Of a stretch of DNA of 64,000 nucleotides, positions 16,389 to 28,600 are shown in pieces. Both the position numbers and the translations under genes were made by a program. The stretch comes from Colwellia piezophila ATCC BAA-637 (GTDB lineage Bacteria; Pseudomonadota; Gammaproteobacteria; Enterobacterales; Alteromonadaceae). Each line of letters begins with the position of its first letter. The stretch's first letter is position 1. Under the pieces are notes generated by a model. It made no database searches and was not told the DNA's origin. It saw only the letters and a program-made list of their open reading frames with translations. Location: assembly GCF_000378625.1 (NCBI RefSeq), contig NZ_KB905175.1, positions 48,763 to 112,762 of the forward strand, read 5' to 3'.

Positions 16389-19076
16389 ATGTCAGATCTA
16401 CCAAATATCGATATTGATTCAGCAGAAACCCAAGAGTGGTTAGAATCAATGGAATCAGTATTAGAGAATGAAGGGCCAGAGCGTGCCCATTTTCTACTTG
16501 AAAGCCTAATCGAACGTGCGCGTCGTGGTGGTACACACTTACCCTTTGATGCAACAACGGCTTATGTAAATACCATTCCTCCTGGGCAAGAGCCACATAT
16601 GCCGGCGGATCAAACGCTTGAATCACGCATCCGTGCCGCTATTCGTTGGAATGCCTTAGTACTGGTACTACGCGCCTCGAAAAAAGATTTAGAGCTTGGT
16701 GGTCACATTGGTAGTTTTGCCTCTTCTTCAACGTTATACGATGTAGGTTTTAACCACTTTTTCAAAGCAGCTTCAGAAAAAGATGGTGGTGACTTTATTT
16801 TTGCTCAAGGTCACATTTCTCCAGGTATCTACGCTCGTGCCTTTATGGAAGGGCGTTTAACTGAAGAGCAAATGAACAACTTCCGTCAAGAATGTGATGG
16901 TAAAGGTTTACCTTCGTACCCGCATCCGCATTTAATGGATGATTTCTGGCAGTTTCCTACGGTTTCTATGGGTCTAGGTCCATTACAAGCCATCTACACT
17001 GCACGTTTCTTAAAATACTTAACCGATCGTGGCATTAAAGATTGTTCGGGCCAACGTGTTTACTGTTTCCTTGGTGATGGCGAAACAGATGAACCAGAAT
17101 CATTAGGTGCTATTGGTTTAGCGTCGCGTGAAGGTTTAGACAACTTAACTTTTATCGTTAACTGTAACTTACAGCGTTTAGACGGCCCTGTTCGTGGTAA
17201 TGGTAAAATTATTCAAGAGCTTGAAGGTACATTCCGTGGCGCAGGCTGGGAAGTAGTGAAGGTTATTTGGGGTTCTTATTGGGATTCACTTATTGCCCGC
17301 GATACTTCAGGTAAATTATTACAGTTAATGAACGAAACCGTTGATGGTGAGTACCAAAACTGTAAAGCGAAAGGTGGTAAGTACACCCGCGAAAACTTCT
17401 TTAACAAGTACCCTGAAACCAAGGCTATGGTTGCTAACATGTCTGATCAAGACATCTGGCGTTTAAACCGTGGCGGTCATGACCCAGTGAAAGTTTATGC
17501 GGCTTATCAAAAAGCCATGGACACTAAAGGTCGTCCAACAGTTATCTTGGCTAAAACGGTGAAAGGTTTTGGTTTAGGTGCATCAGGTGAAGCATTAAAT
17601 ATCGCTCATAACGTTAAGAAAATGGACCTTGAGTCAATTAAACATTACCGCGACCGTTTTAATATCCCGGTAAGTGATGAAAATATTGCCGATTTACCTT
17701 TCTTCAAATTCCCAGAAGACAGTGACGAATTTAAGTACATGAAAGCCCGTCGTGAAGCCTTAGGTGGTTCATTACCTGCACGTCGTCAACAAGCGGAAGA
17801 AAGCTTAGAAATTCCACCGCTAAAAGTATTTGATGCAATTTTAAAAGGCTCAGGCGAGCGTGAAGTGTCATCAACCATGACCTTTGTTCGTGTCTTAAAT
17901 GCCTTATTAAAAGATAAGAAAATTGGTAAGCGTATCGTACCGATTATTCCTGATGAAGCACGTACCTTTGGTATGGAAGGTTTATTCCGCCAAGTTGGTA
18001 TTTACGCCAATGAAGGACAAAAGTACATTCCACAAGATGCTGACCAAGTTGCTTATTATCGTGAAGATAAAAAAGGCCAAGTATTACAAGAAGGTATTAA
18101 CGAGTTAGGTGCTATGGCATCTTGGATTGCTGCAGGTACTTCTTACTCAACGTGTAACGCTGTAACTATTCCGTTCTACATTTACTACTCAATGTTTGGT
18201 TTCCAACGTGTAGGTGATTTAGCCTGGGCAGCTGGCGATAGTCAAACACGTGGTTTCTTATTAGGCGCGACAGCGGGTCGTACCACGCTTAACGGCGAAG
18301 GTTTACAACATCAAGATGGTCATTCGCATGTGCAAGCAGGTTTAATTCCTAACTGTGTTACTTATGATCCAACCTATGGTTATGAAATTGCGGTCATCGT
18401 GCGTGAAGGTTTACGTCGTATGTACGAAGAAAATGAAAATGTTTTCTTCTACATCACCTTAATGAATGAAAACTACCAACATCCAGCATTGCCTGAAGCT
18501 AAAGATGTTACTGATCAAATCATTAAAGGTATTTACCAACTTGAACAAGTTGCACCTAGCAAAGGTAAGAGCAAAGCTATAGCTAACGTACAGTTAATGG
18601 GTTCTGGTACTATTTTAGAAAAAGTACGTGAAGCGGCGCAAATTCTAGCCAATGATTATAATATCTCTAGTGATGTTTACTCAGTAACTTCATTTAATGA
18701 GCTGACTCGTGATGGCCAAGATGTATCGCGTTGGAATATGCTTCATCCAGAAAGTGAGCAACGTGTACCTTATATCTCTAGTGTTATCACAAAAGAAGCG
18801 GGTCCTGCTATTGCCGCAACGGATTACATTAAAAACTATTCAGAGCAAGTTCGTGCCTACATAAACACTGAATATCGTTGTTTAGGTACCGATGGTTTTG
18901 GTCGTAGTGATAGTCGTGCTAACTTACGAACTCACTTTGAAGTGAATGCCGCCTATATTGTTGTTGCGTCTTTGTTTGAATTAGCAAATCGTGGTGATAT
19001 TAAACGTACAGTCGTTACTGAAGCAATTAAACGCTTCAATATTGATACTGAAAAACTTAACCCTCTTTACGCATAA
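16389..19076 (+). CDS. aceE: pyruvate dehydrogenase E1 component, homodimeric
   Basis: Thiamine-diphosphate enzyme that decarboxylates pyruvate and acetylates the lipoyl groups of AceF. The 895 residues compare with 887 in E. coli. The ThDP/Mg motif is FLGDGETDEPESLGAIGLAS ... NCNLQRLDGPV. GHIGSFASSSTLYDVGFNHF and PIIPDEARTFGMEGLFRQVG are further family landmarks. GGAG about 10 bases before the ATG gives a good ribosome site. aceF begins 19 bp after the stop with its own Shine-Dalgarno, so aceE and aceF form one transcription unit. Confidence 0.98.
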   Translation: MSDLPNIDIDSAETQEWLESMESVLENEGPERAHFLLESLIERARRGGTHLPFDATTAYVNTIPPGQEPHMPADQTLESRIRAAIRWNALVLVLRASKKDLELGGHIGSFASSSTLYDVGFNHFFKAASEKDGGDFIFAQGHISPGIYARAFMEGRLTEEQMNNFRQECDGKGLPSYPHPHLMDDFWQFPTVSMGLGPLQAIYTARFLKYLTDRGIKDCSGQRVYCFLGDGETDEPESLGAIGLASREGLDNLTFIVNCNLQRLDGPVRGNGKIIQELEGTFRGAGWEVVKVIWGSYWDSLIARDTSGKLLQLMNETVDGEYQNCKAKGGKYTRENFFNKYPETKAMVANMSDQDIWRLNRGGHDPVKVYAAYQKAMDTKGRPTVILAKTVKGFGLGASGEALNIAHNVKKMDLESIKHYRDRFNIPVSDENIADLPFFKFPEDSDEFKYMKARREALGGSLPARRQQAEESLEIPPLKVFDAILKGSGEREVSSTMTFVRVLNALLKDKKIGKRIVPIIPDEARTFGMEGLFRQVGIYANEGQKYIPQDADQVAYYREDKKGQVLQEGINELGAMASWIAAGTSYSTCNAVTIPFYIYYSMFGFQRVGDLAWAAGDSQTRGFLLGATAGRTTLNGEGLQHQDGHSHVQAGLIPNCVTYDPTYGYEIAVIVREGLRRMYEENENVFFYITLMNENYQHPALPEAKDVTDQIIKGIYQLEQVAPSKGKSKAIANVQLMGSGTILEKVREAAQILANDYNISSDVYSVTSFNELTRDGQDVSRWNMLHPESEQRVPYISSVITKEAGPAIAATDYIKNYSEQVRAYINTEYRCLGTDGFGRSDSRANLRTHFEVNAAYIVVASLFELANRGDIKRTVVTEAIKRFNIDTEKLNPLYA

Positions 19077-19095
19077 TCAGAGACGGAGAATTAAT

Positions 19096-20757
19096 ATGTC
19101 TATTGAAAAAATCCTAGTCCCTGATGTTGGTGGCGATGAAGTTGAAATTATTGAAATTTGTTTTGCTGTTGGTGATACCTTAGAAGCAGATGAAGGTATT
19201 ATAACGGTTGAAACTGACAAGGCTTCTATGGATATTCCAGCACCATTTACCGGTAAGCTAGTGAGCTTATCGGTAAGTGTTGGTGATAAAATCAAAGAAG
19301 GTGATGTCATTGCCGAAATGCAAAGTGCATCGGCTGCTACTCCAGCAGAAGAAGCGCCAGTAGCCGTTGCAGCACCTGCGGTTGTTGCAACTCCCGCGGC
19401 AGCTATTGTTGAAGCAGCACCGGTAGCGGCAGCAGTTGCTACCACTGCTGAAGTCATTGAAATTGCGGTGCCTGATATTGGTGAAGACGGTGAAGTTGAA
19501 GTTATCGATGTACTTGTTAACGTTGGTGATGTCATTGAAGAAGAAGATGGCTTAATCACGCTAGAAACTGATAAAGCCACTATGGACGTACCATCAACAC
19601 ATGCCGGTACGGTTAAAGAAGTATTTATCAAAGTTGGTGATAAAGTTAAGCAGGGTTCATTAGTCATCAAACTTGAAACTGCTGGCGGCGAAGTGGCTGC
19701 AGTTGCAGCGACTCCAGCACCTGCTGTAGCGGTTGCGGCTCCCGTTGTAGCAGCAAAAGTTGCTGCTACGACAGCCCCTAAGGCTGCGCCAGTACCACAT
19801 CACCCACAAGCGGGTAGTGTCAGTAAAGGTAGTATTTATACCTCACCGTCAATTCGCCGCTTAGCGCGTGAATTTGGCGTTGATTTAAGCTTAGTTAAAG
19901 GCTCAGGTCGTAAAAATCGTATCTTGAAAGAAGATGTACAATCTTTTGTTAAATATGAATTATCTCGCCCGAAAGCGAATGCAGGTAGTTCTGTTGCCGC
20001 CGGTGAAGGTGGTTTACAGGTGGTTAGTGCCAGAGCGATAGATTTCTCTAAATTCGGCGAAATTGAAACAAAAGCATTATCACGTATTCAGAAAATTTCT
20101 GGACCCTTCTTACATCGTAACTGGGTAACTATTCCACATGTTACTCAATTTGATGAGGCTGATATCACTAACGTGGAAGCGTTCCGCAAAGAGCAAAACG
20201 TACTTTGTGAAAAGCAAAAGCTTGGTTTTAAAATTACACCTTTAGTGTTTGTTTTAAAAGCAGCGGCAAATGCCTTACGTGCCTTCCCAACGTTTAACTC
20301 AAGCTTGAGTGAAGACGGTGAAAGTTTGATTTTGAAAAAGTACATACATATAGGTGTTGCCGTTGATACGCCGAATGGTTTAGTTGTACCGGTAGTACGT
20401 GATGTTGATCAAAAAGGTATTCACCAGTTATCGCGTGAATTACTTGAAATCAGCTTGAAAGCACGTGATGGCAAGTTGAAAGCGACTGATATGCAAGGTG
20501 GTTGTTTTACTATTTCTAGTCTTGGTGGTATTGGTGGCACAGCGTTTACGCCAATTGTTAATGCCCCAGAAGTGGCTATTTTAGGTGTTTCTAAATCAGA
20601 AATGAAACCTAAGTGGAATGGTAAAGAGTTTGAACCTAAACTAATACTACCATTATCAATGTCTTACGATCATCGTGTTATTGATGGCGCTTTAGCTGCA
20701 CGCTTTACCGTACATCTTGCCGGTGTAATGTCAGATATTCGTAAATTGATACTGTAG
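19096..20757 (+). CDS. aceF: dihydrolipoamide acetyltransferase (E2)
   Basis: Core E2 subunit of pyruvate dehydrogenase, transferring acetyl groups to CoA. The 553 residues hold two lipoyl domains, with lipoyl-Lys motifs ETDKASMD (about residue 40) and ETDKATMD (about 160). Each is followed by an Ala/Val/Pro-rich flexible linker; then come an E1/E3-binding domain (SPSIRRLAREFGVDLSLVKG) and the catalytic domain ending in MSYDHRVIDGA with the catalytic His. E. coli AceF has three lipoyl domains. The frame runs upstream to 18991 inside aceE, but the ATG at 19096 with ACGGAG before it starts exactly at MSIEKILVPDVG. Confidence 0.97.
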   Translation: MSIEKILVPDVGGDEVEIIEICFAVGDTLEADEGIITVETDKASMDIPAPFTGKLVSLSVSVGDKIKEGDVIAEMQSASAATPAEEAPVAVAAPAVVATPAAAIVEAAPVAAAVATTAEVIEIAVPDIGEDGEVEVIDVLVNVGDVIEEEDGLITLETDKATMDVPSTHAGTVKEVFIKVGDKVKQGSLVIKLETAGGEVAAVAATPAPAVAVAAPVVAAKVAATTAPKAAPVPHHPQAGSVSKGSIYTSPSIRRLAREFGVDLSLVKGSGRKNRILKEDVQSFVKYELSRPKANAGSSVAAGEGGLQVVSARAIDFSKFGEIETKALSRIQKISGPFLHRNWVTIPHVTQFDEADITNVEAFRKEQNVLCEKQKLGFKITPLVFVLKAAANALRAFPTFNSSLSEDGESLILKKYIHIGVAVDTPNGLVVPVVRDVDQKGIHQLSRELLEISLKARDGKLKATDMQGGCFTISSLGGIGGTAFTPIVNAPEVAILGVSKSEMKPKWNGKEFEPKLILPLSMSYDHRVIDGALAARFTVHLAGVMSDIRKLIL

Positions 20758-20774
20758 GCGGGAATTTATTCGCG

Positions 20775-20871
20775 CTATGGTCGAGGAAGTATACTCTAGC
20801 GACCATATAGCCTTTAGTCGATAAAAGGCAATTAATAATGGCGATTTTGCTTGGTAAAGAGTAAAATCGCC
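20775..20871 (+). other. two hairpins in the aceF-lpd gap
   Basis: The first hairpin (20775-20810) pairs TATGGTCG with CGACCATA. The second (20840-20871) pairs GGCGATTTT with AAAATCGCC. Neither is followed by a clean T-run. They may be partial terminators or mRNA processing/stability elements that set lpd expression apart from aceEF, as lpd is shared with other dehydrogenase complexes. Confidence 0.55.
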
Positions 20872-20954
20872 GACATCAAACTTTCGTAACAACAAGCAAA
20901 TGATGAGAGTGAAACATCGCTTATCATCATTGACAATTTAATTTGAGGATAAGC

Positions 20955-22388
20955 ATGAGTAATAATATCAAAACTCAAGTAGTTATTTTAGGTGCCGGCC
21001 CTGGTGGCTATTCAGCAGCATTTCGCGCAGCAGATCTAGGCTTAGATGTAGTACTAGTAGAAAGTCGTGAAACATTAGGCGGCGTTTGTTTAAATGTGGG
21101 TTGTATCCCATCTAAAGCACTACTTCACGTAGCTAAAGTAATTGATGATGCAGCAGCAATGGCATCTCATGGTGTTACTTTTGGTAAGCCTGAAATTGAT
21201 TTAGATAAAATCCGCAGCTGGAAAGACAGTGTAACTGCACAGCTTACCGGTGGTTTATCGGGTATGGCAAAAAGTCGTAAAGTAACCACAGTTTATGGTT
21301 ACGGTAAATTTACTTCTGATAAAACTATCGAAGTTGCAGGTAACGATGGCGAAACAACCACTATTACTTTTGATAATGCCATTATTGCGGCAGGTTCATC
21401 AGTGGTTAACTTACCATTCATTCCAACTGATGACCCACGTGTGATTGATTCTACTGGCGCGTTAGAGCTTAAAGACGTACCAGCAGAAATGTTAGTATTG
21501 GGTGGTGGTATCATTGGCCTAGAAATGGGTACTGTATATTCTGCCTTAGGTTCTAATGTATCTGTAGTTGAGTTTGCTGACCAATTAGTGCCAGCGGCTG
21601 ATAAAGATATTGTTCGAGTTTATACCAACTACAACAAGAAAAAATTCAATATTATGTTGTCTACTAAAGTTGTCGCGGTTGAAGCAAAAGATGACGGTTT
21701 ATACGTTACTTTTGAAGGTAAAAAAGCACCTGCTGAAGCAGTACGCTACGACAAAATTTTAGTTGCTGTTGGCCGTAAGCCAAATGGTCACTTAGTTGCT
21801 GCGGATAAAGCCGGCGTAAATGTTGATGAGCGTGGTTTCATTAACGTTTCGAAAGAATTACGTACTAACGTACCACACATCTTCGCTATTGGTGATGTTG
21901 TTGGTCAACCTATGCTTGCCCATAAAGCGGTTCATGAAGCACATTGTGCTGCAGAAGTTATTTCTGGCAAAAAACATGAATTTGACCCACGTTGCATTCC
22001 TTCAATTGCTTATACCGATCCAGAAATGGCTTGGGTTGGCGTTACTGAAGCTGAAGCAAAAGAGCAAGGTTTGAACATCGAAGTTGCTAACTTCCCATGG
22101 GCTGCTTCTGGTCGTGCTATCGCTTCTGCACGTACTGAAGGTAAAACTAAGATGATCTTCGAAAAAGGAACCGGTCGTGTTCTTGGTGGTGCTATTGTTG
22201 GTATCAATGCGGGCGAAATGCTTGGTGAAATCTGTTTAGCCGTTGAAATGGGCGCTGATGCTGAAGACTTGGCATTAACGATTCATGCACACCCAACGTT
22301 AAATGAATCAATTGGCTTAGCGGCAGAAATCTTTGAAGGTTCAATCACTGATTTACCTAATGCTAAAGCAGTTAAGAAAAAGAAATAA
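20955..22388 (+). CDS. lpd: dihydrolipoyl dehydrogenase (E3)
   Basis: FAD enzyme that reoxidises dihydrolipoamide with NAD+, serving the pyruvate and 2-oxoglutarate dehydrogenases and the glycine cleavage system. The 477 residues match E. coli Lpd (474). Visible features are the FAD motif GAGPGGYSAAFRAA, the redox disulfide GGVCLNVGCIPSKALLH, the NAD-binding GGGIIGLEMGTV, IFAIGDVVGQPMLAHKA, and the C-terminal His-Pro-Glu segment HAHPTLNESIGLA. The ATG at 20955 is preceded by GAGGATAAGC; an upstream TTG at 20943 is less likely. A strong terminator ends the operon. Confidence 0.98.
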   Translation: MSNNIKTQVVILGAGPGGYSAAFRAADLGLDVVLVESRETLGGVCLNVGCIPSKALLHVAKVIDDAAAMASHGVTFGKPEIDLDKIRSWKDSVTAQLTGGLSGMAKSRKVTTVYGYGKFTSDKTIEVAGNDGETTTITFDNAIIAAGSSVVNLPFIPTDDPRVIDSTGALELKDVPAEMLVLGGGIIGLEMGTVYSALGSNVSVVEFADQLVPAADKDIVRVYTNYNKKKFNIMLSTKVVAVEAKDDGLYVTFEGKKAPAEAVRYDKILVAVGRKPNGHLVAADKAGVNVDERGFINVSKELRTNVPHIFAIGDVVGQPMLAHKAVHEAHCAAEVISGKKHEFDPRCIPSIAYTDPEMAWVGVTEAEAKEQGLNIEVANFPWAASGRAIASARTEGKTKMIFEKGTGRVLGGAIVGINAGEMLGEICLAVEMGADAEDLALTIHAHPTLNESIGLAAEIFEGSITDLPNAKAVKKKK

Positions 22389-22459
22389 CAGCAAAAGAAT
22401 AAAAATTATTCTTTATGCGCTATAGAGCTGACTCTTTGAAGACGGCTCATTAGCACTAT

Positions 22460-22496
22460 AAAACGCGATAAGTTAATTCCTTATCGCGTTTTTTTT
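22460..22496 (+). terminator. terminator of the pdh operon
   Basis: Stem AACGCGATAAG / CTTATCGCGTT with a 7-nt loop, then a run of eight T residues. Confidence 0.92.
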
Positions 22497-22650
22497 GCAA
22501 ATTTTTAGCGAATATCAAGCTAGTTTTATTATGCCTAGCGTTGATTATCTCTTTAAGGACTATTTTTAATCTATTTGTTAGAAGTCATTTGCAAGTTATT
22601 GTTTAATAGGATTGTTTACTTTACAATCGTAATCAATACTCTTTTTACAA

Positions 22651-25600
22651 ATGGATTTGTCTGTGTGTATCCCACGGTCGCTTCAAATTATATCAATTAT
22701 CTTCATAACATTATTTATCACTTCATGTGGTGGTGGCAGTGATGGAGATGAGACTAAAGTTGTTAATACTCCAACTGCCGCTTTATCTGGTTCACCTGTC
22801 TTGGCGGTTAATGAGAATACACAGTACCTATTCAGAATTACTAGCCAATATTTTAATAGTGGTTCGATTAATTTTACCATTGAAAACCTACCTTCATGGG
22901 CAACCTTCGATGCGACAACAGGTGAGTTGTTAGGAACGCCTAATTTCGATCACGCTGGTATTTATTCAGCGATTAAAATTTCTGCCTCAGATGGAACAAG
23001 CAACGCCGTACTGCCAACGTTTTCGATTGAAGTGCTCAATATGAATCGTTTACCTGTAATCATAACTGCTCAGGCTGAGTACCAAGTACTAGAAAAAGAA
23101 CTAATTCTCATCCCGGTTGAAATATCCGATGCAGATCTAGATGAAATGTCAGTCACTTTAGCAGATCACCCCGCGTGGCTACGTTTTGATTCAATAAGTT
23201 CTAGCTTAGTAGGTCAACCGAGTTTAACTGATTCAGGCAGTTATCAAATCAAAATTATTGTTAACGACGGCAGTGATGACTTACAAATACTGCAAGTATC
23301 CTTAATAGTAAAAGACAGTATTGAAGTGAGTGGCCAAGTTATTGATGGCTATATCAGCGGTGCTATTGTCTACCTAGATGAAAATTTTAATAGACATTTT
23401 GATGATGGCGAGATTTCTACCACAACGAACCAGGTCGGTAGTTATACTTTATTGTTGCCGGCGGATAAGTCATTGCTACTGAGTAAAGTACCGATGAGAG
23501 CTTATATCGGTGCTGGTGCTCAGGACTTATCACGTCCAGAGTTAGACTTTACGACCACCCCGTTCACTTTATCATTACCACCTATCGATACTAATTTAAT
23601 TGAAAACGAACTTGTTCAAGGGGCGGTGATTTCGCCCTTTTCTGAACAAGTTTCAGCTTTAATTGATGAGAAAATACAGCTTGTTCAATCGGGCGAGTTA
23701 TCGGTAAACGAACTGCAACGTTTTATCGATAATGCTAAAGTTATTATTACAAAAAAACTTATTACTGAAGGACAAATAACCCTTGAGGCAGGTCAAACAA
23801 CAAATGATATTAGTGACATTATCTTTGGCGACTTTATTGAAGGAGCAGGTAATTTAGCAGGTATTATTGAGCAGGCTGAGCAGTATGTTGATTTTATTAT
23901 ATCTGCTCATGCCTCATCTGATTTTGATGGCGATGGTTTAACCAACGATATTGATACTGATGATGATGGTGACGGCCGTAATGACAATGTTGATTTATTC
24001 CCTTTTGACCCTAGCGAGTGGCAAGATACTGATGGCGATAATATTGGCGATAATGCCGATTTTTATCCAGATAATAGCAATTGTTATTTAGTTGGCGATG
24101 GTGATGGCGAAAATTGCTACCTAAATACGCTAGCTGAAAGCCCGTCTAACTTTATATCGGCTTCTAATGACAAGATTGCTTATTTTTATCAAGAAGATGG
24201 CACTTTAGTAACTTTTGATATTACTACTAATCACGTTATAAATACCCAACAAATTGGCAATGTAAGCTCGATGATCTTTCATCAAGATCATCAACGCCTA
24301 TATGTTGGTTTAGACAGCGGTGAAATAAAGTATTTAAACCAAGAGTATGTTTTAACTGACTTTTCTTCTGTTGAGCAATGTGTAAATGCTTTAATCGATG
24401 CGGGCAGTTTGTTGATAGCGCTAGATTGTCGAGGTTATCAAGGTAACTATGTAACTTTTGCTCGAAGTGGCGAAAAATTGAGTGAAAGTAATAACTATTA
24501 TGATTCTTCAAAGGTCAATGCTTGGAATAGCGTAAAAAATCGACTTTATCATTTTAGGGATGGTATCTCCCCCAATGATTTGCATTATCGTACTATTAAC
24601 GGTAATGGGGAATTTGTTGATCTAGTAGAGTCACCCTACCATGGCGATTACCGCATTTCAGGCCCCATTGTTATCTCAACTGATGGCAGCAAAGTATTGC
24701 TAGGCAGCGGTGATATATACAATGCAGACTCTTTAACTTGGTTAACAGCGGTAGATGCTAATTTCACCCAAGCATTTTGGTTAGACGATGGCAGTTTAGT
24801 CACAATACTGCAGTCAAGTAATCAGGAGAATATAACGCTAAAAAGAAGGGACTCAAACCTCCGTTTGGTTGAAGTTAGACACCTCAGTGGTGAATTTAAA
24901 GCGGTTAAAGCGTTTACTGATAGTGCGTTATTAATTTTAAAGCATAATGGCTCACTTCATTTTATCGATTATTTACCCAGTGATGATAATGATAATGATG
25001 GCGTTAAGAATACCTTGGATGCATTCCCATTAGATAATTCAGCCTCGTTGGATACTGACCAAGATGGTTTCCCTGATAATTGGCATGAAGGTTTTACTGA
25101 ATCATCAACAAATCTCGTTATCGATGAATACCCACTTGATTCTGCCTGTTGGTTATCGAGTCATAGTAATGGACATGGCTGTGATGTTTTAGCCACTCAG
25201 CCGCTTTTTATACCAGATAAAATAGTGTCTGATGATGCTGGCAATATTTACTTCCTCAGTTCTGTTAATAACAGAATTTACCGTTGGTTATCGGCCACCA
25301 ATCAATTTACTAACCCTATTGTGATGTCATCGACTATCTATCATGATTTTGGCGATAGTCTATCTATGGCTTATTCTGCAGAACATAACCGATTATACCT
25401 CGGCTATTCATCAGGAGCGATAACTCGCTTTGATCTTGATGAATTGAAAGAGAATATGTTTGCCAATATTGGCGCTGATGTTAGGAGCTTGGCTTCAGTC
25501 GGAAATTTCCTCTTAGCGGAGAATGCCAATGGCGCCTGGAATACCCATTATATTTTGGACAAGCAGGGTGAAATAAGAGACAGCAAAGATTGGAATCGTC

Positions 25601-28600
25601 ATTCAAGCACTTATGCATGGAATGAAATTGATTCTAGGGTGTATTCTATAGAGTTTGGTAATTTACATTATCAAAGGGTTGATCAAATACTTGGCCATAT
25701 TACAGAAGAAGGTGATATTCGAGGTGATTTTGGTATTTCTCCCCCAATAAAAATTACTGCTGATGGTGAATACGCGATAACAGGAAATGGTGGTGTATAT
25801 AATTTATTAAATGAAGCGTTAACTGCAAGTTTAGGGCTTCAATCTATCGATATCATTTCTATTTCTAACTTAATAGTGTCTTTAGAAAATAGTAACAATT
25901 CACCAAAGCTTAAAATTTGGCAGTTAGATGATTTGACCTTGATGGCGGAGCTAGATGTTGTTGGAACTCCGCTAGCCCTAACGCCTAATGGTGACGAGCT
26001 GAATTTAGTGACACTCTTAAGTGATGGTACACTAAATATTTCAGCTATAGGTGTTGTTGATGCTGATGGTGACGGCTTGCCGCTATGGTGGGAATCTTTA
26101 TATAACTTCGATGATAATAATTCAGATGATGCTGCTTTAGATTCAGATAATGATGGTTTAATAAATCTTGAAGAGTTTGCTTTAAAAACTAACCCCATTA
26201 TTGCCGATACTGATAACGATGGTCTACTTGATGGCGCTGAAGTCAATAGCCACTTTACCTCTCCTTTGCTAAATGATAGCGATCAAGATGGCTTACTTGA
26301 TGGTGCAGAAGTGAATGAGCACGGCACAAACCCACTTTTAACTGACTCAGACGATGATGGTTTAACCGATAGCGAAGAAATCAATGAACATCTATCTAAC
26401 CCGCTAAGCGCTGATAGTGATAATGATGGTTTATCTGATTTATATGAAATTAACAATCAGCTTGATATCAATAGTAATGATGCGAATGCTGATGCCGATA
26501 GTGATGGTTTAGTTAATATTGATGAAATGACTGAGCTAACTAACCCCAATCATGCCGATTCAGATTTAGATGGTTTAACTGATGGTGATGAAGTGCACAT
26601 CTATTTAACCCAGCCGCTTAATCGTGATTCGGATGCTGATAACATGCCTGATGGTTGGGAAATAACTTATGGCTTTGACCCGCTTTCGAATAGCGATGCA
26701 GAATTAGATTTTGATAACGATAGTTACGCTAACTCTCTGGAGTTCTTCTTAACAACGGATCCTACGGATATCAACGATATTCCCGCCCCTAAACTGTGGA
26801 ATAGCTATCAAGGCAATGCTGATCATTCAGGATTTTCTGCAATTACTATTGCACCAGAAAATCTATCTGTACGTTGGTCTGTGGTAATCCCTTCGGTTAA
26901 CGGCTTAAACCCTGTCGTTGCCGCTAATGGTAAAGTATTTGCCACCAGTAATGGTAATAACAGTGAGCAATTTGTCTTTGGCATTAATGCTGTCAATGGC
27001 ATTGTGGCTTGGCAGCAAAGCTATGACAACAGTCATTCTATAAATGCTCCCGCTTTGCATAATGGCAAAGTCTATTTTCAAACAAGGGAAGACAACAACT
27101 CTTATCTACGCGCTTTAAATGCAGGGAATGGTGAAAGTATCTTTGCTGCTAGTTATGGTAACCAATGGTCACGTTATAAAGCGCCTACTATTTTTGATAA
27201 TGACATATATGTTGCTGGTGGCACTTATGGAGGCAGTTATAAGTTTGATGGCTCAACAGGGCAAGAGTTGTGGTTTCAAACGTTAGCTCAGTGTGATAAT
27301 TGGACTCCAGCAGTTGATAGTGAACATGTGTTTTACTTTTCAGATGGCTTTGTCATCGCGGATAAATCAACGGGATTGGCAGTTCAAAAGAATGAAGCGC
27401 TCAATATAAGCTGTCAAACACCGATATTAACCGGACAAAATACTGCGTTAGTTATCTCGGGATATAACCTTTATGCTTTTGATAGCAGATCAGCAGAAAA
27501 TATCTGGAGCATTGAAACTAATGACTATTACAGTCGATTTATCGGCACACCTTCAGTTGCATTAGGTAAAATTTATGCTAATAGATCTGGTAGCTTAACC
27601 GTACTCGACCAGTTTTCAGGTGCAGAACTTTGGAGTTGGCGTCCACAAAATAATGCTCAGTTACAGGGCAATGTTGTACTCACCTTGAACCTTGCGTTTG
27701 TGCAAGACGGGGTAAATACCTATGCCATTGACTTAAATACTCATGAGCAAGTATGGAGTTACCCTGTTTCTGGAGTAGTATCTCTGTCTGTAGAAGGTGC
27801 ACTTTATATTGCTGGAACAAACGGGGTCTTAACGGCTATTGATTTTGGTCATGACAGTGATAGTGATGGCATTGATGATTGGTGGGAAAATTTATATGGT
27901 TTGGATAGCCAAGATGGTTCAGATGCCGCCCTCAACGCTGATTCTGATGCGCTTTCAAACTTAGAGGAATTTCAACACGCTACCGACCCAACCAATAGTG
28001 ACTCGGATAACGATGGTTTAAGTGACTCAGATGAAGTTAATGTGCACTTATCTAACCCATTAAGTAGTGATAGCGATAAAGATGGCATGCCCGATGCTTG
28101 GGAAGTTAGCCAAAGCTTGAATTTACTTGATGGTAACGATGCGCTTTTAGATGCCGATGATGATGGTATTTCTAATCTGGATGAATATTCTGAACAAACA
28201 GACCCACATGATGGAAATTCAATACCTAACATTATTGAGACCTTACTTCTTTCATTTGAAGATGCCATTTTACCCATTGATTGGCTTATTGATGATGCAC
28301 TTGCCAGTAGCTGGGGAGTAAGTAACCTGGAAAGCTCTGATGGTGACTATAGCATCTTCTCTGCAGGTCAATCAGCTATCTCATTCAGTGGTTATTTTAA
28401 TGGTAATAATTTAACTTTTGACGTAAAAAGCAATTGTCAAAGCAGTTCATACATCTCTGTTTATATTGATGATGAACTAAATCAACGAATCCGTTTCGAT
28501 GAAAGTTGGCAATCAGTAGTTGCGGTGATACCTAGGGGTAGGCATACAGTTGCTTTTAAAGTCGATAACTGCGGTGTGTATTTAGATAATCTTCAATTTA

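Noticed and set aside
16297..16626. Minus-strand frame spanning the pdhR-aceE gap and aceE start
   Set aside because: Overlaps the aceE ribosome site and N-terminus; sequence is not protein-like beyond the overlap.
18991..19095. N-terminal extension of aceF into aceE
   Set aside because: The conserved lipoyl domain starts exactly at the ATG at 19096, which has a good Shine-Dalgarno.
19077..19670. Long minus-strand frame rich in Ser, Ala and Thr opposite aceF
   Set aside because: It is the antisense shadow of the two lipoyl domains and their Ala/Val/Pro linkers; composition is biased and there is no ribosome site.
25839..26246. Ser-rich minus-strand frame inside the giant lipoprotein gene
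   Set aside because: Antisense of the Asp-rich TSP3 repeats, whose GAT codons read as ATC/TCA on the other strand; not a gene.
26050..26770. Regular short repeats that could suggest a CRISPR-like array
   Set aside because: The repeats are codon-level (GATxxxGATGGTTTA) and encode TSP3 calcium-binding motifs in frame, with no unique spacers of constant length.
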